NCBI GenBank assembly: GCA_000787465.1
Contig: JSYX01000663.1
Coordinates: 1 to 14,939, forward strand
DNA: 14,939 nucleotides
Origin: Thermomucor indicae-seudaticae
Taxonomy: Eukaryota; Mucoromycota; Mucoromycetes; Mucorales; Lichtheimiaceae
Reading direction: 5' to 3'
Below, in pieces: positions 8,843 through 14,939 of this stretch. A program made the translations under genes and the position numbers. Numbering within the stretch: position 1 is the first letter of the stretch; each line of letters starts with the position of its first letter. The notes beneath the pieces are model-generated. The model ran no database searches. It had not been told where the DNA came from and worked only from the letters and a program-made list of their open reading frames with translations.

Positions 8843-8951
8843 AAGCTTGCTCGAGGTGCAAAAGGATCTGCCGCAGAGGAAAAAATCTGCCCTGGCACCG
8901 CTCATAGTAGCCATTGTTTGACCTTTGAGACAACTCTGTTTATCCCGTGAA
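8780..8951 (+). repeat. Imperfect direct repeat upstream of the transposase promoter
   Basis: Copy 1 spans 8780-8843 and copy 2 spans 8877-8951. Both start AGGAAAAAATCTGC, share a TTTGAC...TTGA-ACAACT core and end GTTTAT-CCGTGAA. Copy 2 has about 11 extra bases. The pair lies about 240 bp upstream of the TATA box, so it could be a subterminal repeat of the transposon or a local duplication. Confidence 0.55.
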
Positions 8952-9185
8952 GGATGTCTCAGACAATCAATATTTGCAGTCGATATGTTGTTTATTCTAG
9001 GTCTCACACTTCCAACATTCGTCAAATGCCATGACAATATGCTCAGGAACCGTCGTCTAGAAAGAGGTGTACTGTGTTTATTCCAAGCAATACATGTATT
9101 GGATTGTCGCATATCTGAAACATTACTAAAGGAATAATCTTTACTGCATTGAATGTTCCACTCCTCCCAATAAGTCCAGCAATTG
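8952..9185. other. Upstream region of the second tnp2-like transposase
   Basis: There is no gene. It probably holds the upstream promoter region and possibly the left end of the tnp2-like element, but I could not identify a terminal inverted repeat. The short ORFs on both strands here lack motifs. Confidence 0.3.
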
Positions 9186-9193
9186 TATATAAA
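9186..9193 (+). promoter_or_regulatory. TATA box of the tnp2-like transposase gene
   Basis: TATATAAA lies 84 nt before ATG 9270. A start site about 30 nt downstream would give a leader of roughly 50 nt. The ATG context (ATCAACCATGGG, with A at -3 and G at +4) is a good eukaryotic initiation context, which supports this start. Confidence 0.6.
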
Positions 9194-10448
9194 GGCCGTA
9201 CTCGTTGACTTCGCGGATCATCTCGCATTTGTCACCCCCTAACTTACATATACATTTACCTTATCAACCATGGGCTACCCACGTAAGAAGAAATGTACTG
9301 CTCCCTATGCAAGAAGAGTCCCAATGGCTTCCAGTATCAGACTCCACAGACAGTTCGAAACCATAGGAACCGCGACGAACGTGCGCGTCTACGGCAAGCG
9401 GCAGGTACGTGTAGGACATTTCGTTCCGCTAGTTTCGGTTCGCTTACATGTGACAGATCGTGATATGGCAGCTGTAGTTACAGAAGTTGAAAATGTATCG
9501 ACTGTACGTGTAGAGCAGCGACTTGAATCTGAAGACGAGTCCTGGGAACAACTCCGTTATGGTAACTATACTTTTGAGACGAAGTATTAATAATGGGTAT
9601 TGACAACGTATATAGATTCTGCTAGTGACCACTCGCAAGTCAACGTTGACACCGGTAATGCCCATACCAGTGAGGAAGAAGTTGAAACAGATGCTGAAGA
9701 AGCCGTTGGCGATGTCCAAGATGAATCCGAGGACGATGCAAATGAACCATTGACGGCCATTGATCTCGAGTTTGAGCACGGGGAAGAAGCAAGCTACCAA
9801 GCCCACGAAGTCCTAGTCGAAAAAGAAGACAAGGAAGAGTGCACTAAGGGTAAGTAAATTAAGCACTCGGAATTCGAAGGATTCAAGCTCATAAGTTCAC
9901 TGTAGAAACGGTACCTCAGCCCGAGCAATTCATGGCTTCGTTCTTTGTCCTCTTCCAATCATTCTTCCTGACTGACAAGGCATCCTCAGTTCTTCTTCTG
10001 TTTTTGAACATGATGTTGCAAGCTCTCGGGAGGCCATACCAATTCCCGTTGACCCCTTCCACCTTGAGGAAGAAAACTGCCTTCGATTCGCCTAGCAACA
10101 TGATCAGACGTTACGTTGTATGCCCGCGATGTCATTCCACTTATCTGAACGACGTTCCTCTCAATTGCACGTATGTTCGATTCCCGCACCATGCGTCTGC
10201 CCAGCAACGGCAACCTTGCAATGCTCCTTTGTTCGTGGCCGGTACGAAACAGCCCAAAAAGGCCTTCGCCTACAATTCTCTCGTACAGACCCTCCAAGTC
10301 TTCTTCTCGAGGCCCGGTTTCGAAGAGAGCATCAATGAATGGCGAAAACGCAAAATTCCCGCGAACAGCCTGTTTGACGTTTTCGACGGCAAAATGTGGA
10401 CAGCAATTCCTGATCCAGACGATCCACGCGAGAGCTTCGTTCAACATA

Positions 10449-11787
10449 CACTAGAGGGCAAAAAGTTACGGCACGGTCACTGGTGTCACCTAAAAATTCT
10501 AAAGTATAGCTTGAAACTTTTGCTTCTTTTCTGCACTTTTTACTTATTGATTCTGCTCATGGCTACTGTAAACGAGTCTGCTACTGCCCCTAAAACGCGC
10601 TGCAAGCTTTCGTCTGGAAAACGTGCGGTCATTGTTGCTTTTCGCCAAGACGGATATGTCACTCGGTCAAATTGCGGCCAAACTTGGAATGAAGAAGTCC
10701 ACTGTCAGAAATGCGGTGAACAAGTTTAAGAAGACAGGAATAACGGAGACGGCGACGCGTTCTGGAAGGCCTCCCAAGCTCAGGGCACGCGATCTTCGTG
10801 CCATCAAGCTCAGTATCCGGCGCGAACCGATGCGATCGCTCAGGTGGCACCATCTCCGCTTCTCAACCTCGGTAAAGTCCTTCTCTTTGAAGACTTTCCG
10901 TGCTGCCGTGTGCAAGGGCTTCCGATCGCGCGTCCCAGCAAGGCGGCCGCTGCTGACTGTCAAGCAGAAGATCAACCGGCTGCGATGGGCGCGCGAACAT
11001 CTTCATTGGACGCCCGATCAGTGGCGAAAGGTCATTTGGTCTGATGAGTCGCGATACTGTCTTTTTGGAAATGATGGTCGCCGCCGCGTGCTGCGCTTGT
11101 CTGGCGAACGGTATTTAGACAACCATGTTGTGAAAACCGTAAAGCATACAGGCGGACCTGTCATGGTCTGGGGTTGCCTTTCAGCAGAACGAGTTGGCCC
11201 TCTGACAATTGTTGATGAGAACCTGGACCAAGATGGATATGTCAACATCCTCAGCCAGATATTGTACGGATAGCTCGAGGAAAATTTCGGCATCGATCAC
11301 CTTTTCCAAGAGGACAATGGCCCATGCCATGTGGGTAAGTTTGCCCGATGGTGGAAGCACCAAAGGGGAATCAACTGCATGGAGGGGTGGCCATCCCAGA
11401 GTCCCGACCTGATACCTATCGAGCATCTCTGGGATGAGCTTGAGCGGCGCATCGCCAAGCGAAGACCATATATTACAAGCAAGGAAGCTCTTGCGCAGGC
11501 ATCGAAAGCGGAATGGCTGGCCATTGAGCCGAGCATTTGCGAGAAGTTTGTAGCCAGCATGCCCGATAGATGTCGCGCTGTAATCGCAGCCCATGGAGGC
11601 TATACTCGCTATTAAAAATTTCCTAATCTTTTTTACATAATCTGAAAGTATATGATGGACACTTCTAATACTATGAGTATCGAAAAATTAAGACCGTCTG
11701 GTTGGTTAGGTTTCATGCGTCAAAGGATACTCTATTGTTTTTCTCGTTTCGGAGTTGAAGGGAATCATGCCTTTTTACCCTCTAGTG
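10449..11787 (+). mobile_element. Tc1/mariner element, copy 2, complete and nested
   Basis: A complete 1339-bp element with 17-bp terminal inverted repeats: the left starts CACTAGAGGGCAAAAAG (10449-10465), and the right (11771-11787) is its complement with one mismatch. It is flanked by TA at 10447-10448 and 11788-11789, the standard target duplication. It carries one plus-strand transposase gene. It lies inside exon 3 of the tnp2-like transposase, and taking out the element plus one TA joins the host codons in frame. The near-perfect ends suggest a younger insertion than copy 1. Confidence 0.93.
10559..11615 (+). pseudogene. Tc1/mariner transposase, DD35E type, inactivated
   Basis: The cut-and-paste transposase of the nested element, about 351 residues if intact. 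ATG 10559 begins a short leader and then the helix-turn-helix (GQIAAKLGMKKSTVRNAV), followed by a GRPR-like SGRPPK. The catalytic core shows the first Asp in VIWSDESRY, the second in FQEDNGPCH and Glu in IPIEHLWD, with 35 residues between the last two. The end is GGYTRY at TAA 11613-11615. Defects: one extra base near 10655 shifts the frame just before the helix-turn-helix, a stretch near 10835-10880 reads out of register and returns, and TAG at 11271-11273 falls between the first and second catalytic Asp. TAG is one C-to-T step from CAG. A 265-codon open frame from 9932 joins the host exon to this leader and is an artefact of insertion. Confidence 0.92.
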
Positions 11788-13728
11788 TAGAAGGTCTTTG
11801 CAGCTCACGCTGAATGTCGACTGGTTTCGTCCTTTCCGTGGCGAGGTCTATTCTTGCGGCGCAATCTACCTCACCATCAACAACTTGCCCAGAGCTGTTC
11901 GCTACAAGAAAGAAAACGTCATTCTGGTGGGAGTCATGCCGGGGCCGAAGGAAGCAAAAATCGCAGATTTGAATAACTACTTGCGGCCGCTTGTTGACGA
12001 ATTGCACGAGCTCTACACTGATGTGGCGATGAAAACGTATCAGCACGCAGATGAGGAGGTGATCGTTAGGGCAGCTTTGTTGATGGTGGCGTGCGACAGA
12101 CCAGCAGCACGTAAAGTTTCTGGATTCACGTCGCACAGCAGCTCCCGTGCTTGCTACAAGTGCAAGCGAGCCTTCTCGTCTTTCGGCCAAGGCCAACTGG
12201 ACTTTTCCGGTTTCAATTGCGACACTTGGGAACGAAACACCTGGCAAGACAATGTCAAGGACGCCAAAACCTGGAAGTCGTTGGCCAGTCGCGCCGAGCA
12301 AGAGCGCCACGAGAAGTCAACCGGCATGCGCTGGTCAGAGTTACACAGGCTCCCATATCTCGATCTGGTCCGGTGCACTATTATTGACCCAATGCACAAT
12401 CTCTTCCTGGGCACAGCCAAACGTCTCGCCGAGCATTGGGTCAACACTGGCTTGATAACGGATGCGCAGCTTCGTTCAATGCAAACGATGGCTGATGATG
12501 TGTTGCCGCCGCCAGAGTACGAATGATTGGGCCAGAAAGTAGCTGGGCAATTTGGATACATGAAGGCAGCCGAATGGAAGAGTTGGTGTCTGATGTACTC
12601 TCCATATTTGCTTGCGAAGGTCTTACCAAACCAACACTTCAAAAACTGGATGCTTTTTGCGGATGCTTGCCGTTTATTGGTGAAGCCTTCCATCAAGAAT
12701 GACGAGATCGAAGAATCGCACCAGTTGCTGATCCAGTTCTGCAAGGGCTGCGAGAAGCTATACTCTCGGTCGTTCATTACCCCAAACATGCACCTGCATG
12801 GACACCTGCGCGATGTGCTGTACGACTATGGACCGGTCTATGCTTTCTGGTTGTTCAGCTTCGAGCGGTACAACGACCTGCTGGGAAATATCGACACAAA
12901 TAAGAAGATGGCGTTCGAAGTGACCTTTGCCAAGTGCTTCCTGGAACAAGCCCAGACAGCCGATTACCTTCGCAGTATTGAGCATCTGCTAACAACCGAG
13001 CAACGCACCTTTTTGGCGGATCTTGTCAAGGACCCACTGGCCATCACCACCACGACGCGCCTGTCTTCGCTGGATGCCTTTCACTTGGAAGAGTTCATTC
13101 AAACGTCGGAGCAAATAATTCACGCGACTGGATCCGAGCCTTTGCCCCTTGGTGCAATTCCGGAGAAGACGAAGTCGGTGCGTATGGCACCCGAGTACCA
13201 TGCTTGTCTTATGCGATTTTACGGGGACGCATACGGAGACGCTCAGCATAGATTCTGCGATGCAGTCAGGCCTATCCCAGGACATATCGCTGTGGGGCGT
13301 ACAATCCGATATTTTACGTCTATCCGCTTGCATGGCTAACTCTACGGAAGTGCCGAGGCGCAGACAAAGCGCGGTTCTCATATACAAGCGCTCTTCCTGG
13401 AGAAGGGCAGTGATGACGCAGCTGCGTTCCCCGGCCAGGTCCTATATTATTTCCAGCATAAAGTTACAATCAAAGGGAAGACAACGGCGCACACCTTCGC
13501 AATGGTCAGGTGGTACGATTATTACCGTTCAGCACAGCCTTCTTTGGACGCTGGCTTAGAAGTCTCGCAGAAGACATTTCGACCCTTGAACAGAGATTCC
13601 GTCCTTCCAGTCCACAGGAGATTCTCGCCTATTGCGGTTACGAATTACAAAGATGCTCGCTTGCTTCTTGTGATACCCATGCAAAAGAAAATCTACGCGT
13701 AGGAGAATTTTTGTCTTAAATTGTCGTC

Positions 13729-13778
13729 TTCATCCTTTGTTAAGAATAAAATGTTCATCATTTGTCAAGAATAAAAGA
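13729..13778 (+). terminator. Duplicated polyadenylation signal in a 25-bp tandem repeat
   Basis: Two 25-bp units (13729-13753 and 13754-13778) match at 21 positions and each carries AATAAA (13745-13750 and 13770-13775). They begin 26 nt after the transposase stop at 13700-13702, the expected place for its 3' processing signal. Confidence 0.6.
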
Positions 13779-14048
13779 AAGGAAGGTTCAACATTGTCAA
13801 AAAAATTACGAAAACGCAGGCTTTTGTCCCACTAACCCACCCTTTTATCCTTTGTTTTATTTTTCTTTTTACAATTTTTTCTATCTACTGCTCTATGTCC
13901 TGCTCAGCGTCATTGAAGGCCTGAGCTCACTGTGGCGTATTCTGTGGCACCTGCATGGCAGTGTGCCAAATGCGCCGTTTCACTTGCGCGGTCTCTGGCG
14001 CACTTCTTCTGTCCAGCGCAGCAAAGAAATTGTTCGCCTAAAGTACGG
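13779..14048. other. Boundary region with no gene assigned
   Basis: T-rich sequence (about 13840-13890) followed by more balanced DNA. A plus-strand ORF (13762-14055) and a minus-strand ORF (13910-14167) cross it without motifs. The right end of the tnp2-like element should lie here, but I could not find a terminal inverted repeat. Confidence 0.3.
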
Positions 14049-14270
14049 TCAATGATGACTTTTAACGGTCGACATGTCACTTTTACAAACCTCACCACTT
14101 CCCCAGGGAGGGCGCCTGACCCACCAAAAAGTGATTCCTTTCTTTTCGTCCACGTCAGACTCCTCATGCGACGTGTACTCTTTCTCCAGGAGCACCTGAC
14201 AGCTTGCCGGAAACTCCTCTAGCAATTCTTGGCTGTTCTCGTAGAACTCCGTTCGTCGCCGCTCCAGTTT
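14049..14270 (-). pseudogene. Unrecognised acidic exon fragment next to a Tc1 insertion
   Basis: On the minus strand a frame is open from 14270 to TGA at 14051-14049. It starts directly after a splice-acceptor-like sequence (TTAACTTACAATGGAATTAG read on the minus strand). It encodes RRRTEFYENSQELLEEFPAS, then an acidic linker (SHEESDVDEKKG) and WWVRRPPWGSGEV before the frame is lost. The Glu/Lys bias and the acceptor make it look like a real exon, and a frameshift after the Trp-rich part is likely. The third Tc1 element begins 25 bp upstream on this strand, so any preceding exon is beyond it. Family unknown. Confidence 0.4.
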
Positions 14271-14295
14271 CTAATTCCATTGTAAGTTAAGTATA

Positions 14296-14939
14296 CACTG
14301 GCGCACAAAAGGTTAACGCCAGATTCTCAAAAAATTTTGGCCCAAGAAAATACATCCCACTTTAAACGCATTGAACGCAACTTTAAGCAACTCCACAAGC
14401 ATACTATTTTGTAAATGGAAATTTCGATTTATATAGTCTATTGGAGTACAATATCAAATGGCTTTAATTAGTAAGAAGTATGGCCTCTTTTGGCGTCAAT
14501 TACAGACTGAATTCTGCGGGGCATACTCCCAACCAACGTCTTCGCAAGGTCGATTTCAAGGCTTTCCCAGGCTTCCACTAAGGCGACTTTCAGGTCCTCG
14601 ATGTTTCTGATGTGCCTTCTGCGGTCGTCCAAATGCTTCTCAAGTGCCCACCGCAGGTGTTCAATCGGGTTCAAATCTCGACTTTGGGGAGGCCAGTATT
14701 CGAACCCTTTGATCTGCCAGCGCTCCTTGTACCATTTGGCGTAGGGGTCTGTGTGGCAGCTGGTCCTATCTTCTTGCAGTATAAAGTCTCTGCCGGTCTC
14801 CTCAGACACCTTCCTCAGATAAGGGAGGAAGTTGGCAGAGAGGCAGCTGACGTAGACGTCTCGATCAACGTTACCGTCCAAAATGACTAAGGGTCCGGAA
14901 CCGCCAGCCCAAAAGCAGCTCCAAACCATGACGCCACCG
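14296..14939 (-). mobile_element. Tc1/mariner element, copy 3, cut by the window end
   Basis: The 3' terminal inverted repeat begins CACTGGCGCACAAAAGG at 14296 and is preceded by TA at 14294-14295. The distance from this end to the transposase stop (about 170 bp) equals that in copy 2. The other end lies outside the window. The TIR is related to those of copies 1 and 2 (CACT, then G/C-rich, then AAAAG). Confidence 0.85.
14468..14939 (-). CDS. Tc1/mariner transposase, C-terminal part, DD35E type
   Basis: The minus-strand frame is open from the window edge to TAA 14468-14470, giving about 156 residues of the catalytic core. It shows GVMVWSCFWAGG, the second Asp in LQEDRTSCH, the Glu in NPIEHLRWAL with 35 residues between them, and the end GHTSY. 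It is closest to copy 1 in this window (shared WYKERWQIKGFEYWP) and more distant from copy 2. Some substitutions at usually constant sites (QSRDLNP where copy 1 has QSPDLNP, HLRW for HLWW) suggest early decay, although no stop or frameshift is seen in the visible part. The first catalytic Asp is outside the window. Confidence 0.9.
   Translation of the reverse strand, partial: GGVMVWSCFWAGGSGPLVILDGNVDRDVYVSCLSANFLPYLRKVSEETGRDFILQEDRTSCHTDPYAKWYKERWQIKGFEYWPPQSRDLNPIEHLRWALEKHLDDRRRHIRNIEDLKVALVEAWESLEIDLAKTLVGSMPRRIQSVIDAKRGHTSY

Larger units (their letters stand above)
9270..13702 (+). pseudogene. tnp2-like transposase, lineage 2, split by a Tc1 element
   Basis: Exons are 9270-9583, 9626-9849, and 9906-10448 continued at 11790-13702. 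Introns are 9584-9625 and 9850-9905. Without the inserted element the frame has 998 codons including the stop. In order: a basic start (MGYPRKKKC), an acidic region (about 110-180), a CPRC zinc-ribbon-like pair (about 252-255), NVDWFRPF (Asp about 371), a second Cys pair (CYKC, about 482-485), DPMHNLFLGT (Asp about 560), FERYNDLLG (Glu about 719) and a conserved-looking C-terminus ending at TAG 13700-13702. I recall this order from tnp2-family (CACTA-like) transposases of fungi. The Asp/Asp/Glu triad is inferred. The gene is dead: a Tc1 element splits codon 361, and TGA at 12524-12526 and TAA at 13337-13339 interrupt the frame. Each stop is one C-to-T step from an Arg or Gln codon. Confidence 0.88.

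Noticed and set aside
9405..9456. Possible intron with a strong GTACGT donor in exon 1 of the tnp2-like gene
   Set aside because: Splicing to the AG at 9455-9456, or to other nearby AGs tried, gives an early stop, whereas the unspliced frame stays open and joins exon 2 in phase.
9444..10447. Minus-strand ORFs (120 and 153 codons) across the tnp2-like gene
   Set aside because: They are antisense to exons with family motifs and phase-consistent introns, so they are shadows.
9932..10729. A 265-codon open frame on the plus strand
   Set aside because: It fuses exon 3 of the tnp2-like transposase with the left end and leader of the inserted Tc1 element. The TIR at 10449 lies within it, so it is not one gene.
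11765..12789. Minus-strand ORFs of 181 and 211 codons
   Set aside because: They lie antisense to the NVDWF and DPMHN region of the transposase and have no motifs of their own.
439..13702. Reassigned stop codons as an explanation for the interrupted genes
   Set aside because: TAA, TAG and TGA all interrupt frames, frameshifts are also present, and the intact gene at 1151-2630 ends at a normal stop. Ordinary decay is simpler.
13762..14055. Plus-strand 97-codon ORF with aromatic-rich hydrophobic stretch
   Set aside because: The hydrophobic part is produced by T-rich simple sequence after the polyadenylation signals, with no coding context.

Overview
The window looks like repeat-rich DNA from a fungus. 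Mucoromycota is my best guess, because two different lineages of tnp2-like transposase, the kind I recall from zygomycete-type fungi, lie beside three Tc1/mariner elements. Coding sequence is split by short GT-AG introns (about 42-83 nt), and AATAAA signals and one clear TATA box are present. I see no bacterial operon structure, CRISPR array, rRNA or tRNA. The species and family names come from memory of protein motifs, not from a search.

Layout. Positions 1-438 hold nothing convincing. Positions 439-1118 hold candidate 5' exons. Positions 1151-2630 hold a seven-exon plus-strand gene whose six junctions all keep phase; it appears intact and I do not recognise it. A minus-strand Tc1/mariner element (3059-4351) with a dead transposase follows. 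It sits next to, and probably inside, a decayed plus-strand tnp2-like transposase (about 4354-5421). That relic is cut off by a block of GGACT/AGTCC palindromes (5422-5535). A second such block (6478-6605) cuts off a fragment resembling a BED zinc finger. Positions 6606-7440 contain a foldback structure. Positions 7476-8842 hold decaying plus-strand coding fragments of unknown identity.

The clearest gene is a second tnp2-like transposase (9270-13702): TATA box, good start context, two short introns, about 997 codons and a duplicated polyadenylation signal. Its third exon is split by a complete Tc1/mariner element (10449-11787) flanked by TA. Removing the element and one TA in silico restores the frame exactly. 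Both the host and the inserted transposase now carry nonsense codons. A minus-strand exon-like ORF (14049-14270) and the 3' part of a third Tc1 element (14296 to the window end) close the region.

Overall this is a graveyard of nested DNA transposons. The least explained parts are the intact gene at 1151-2630, the degraded coding block at 7476-8842, and the palindrome blocks that interrupt two transposase-like reading frames. Premature stops across independent elements can nearly all be explained by C-to-T changes, which suggests a common decay process.
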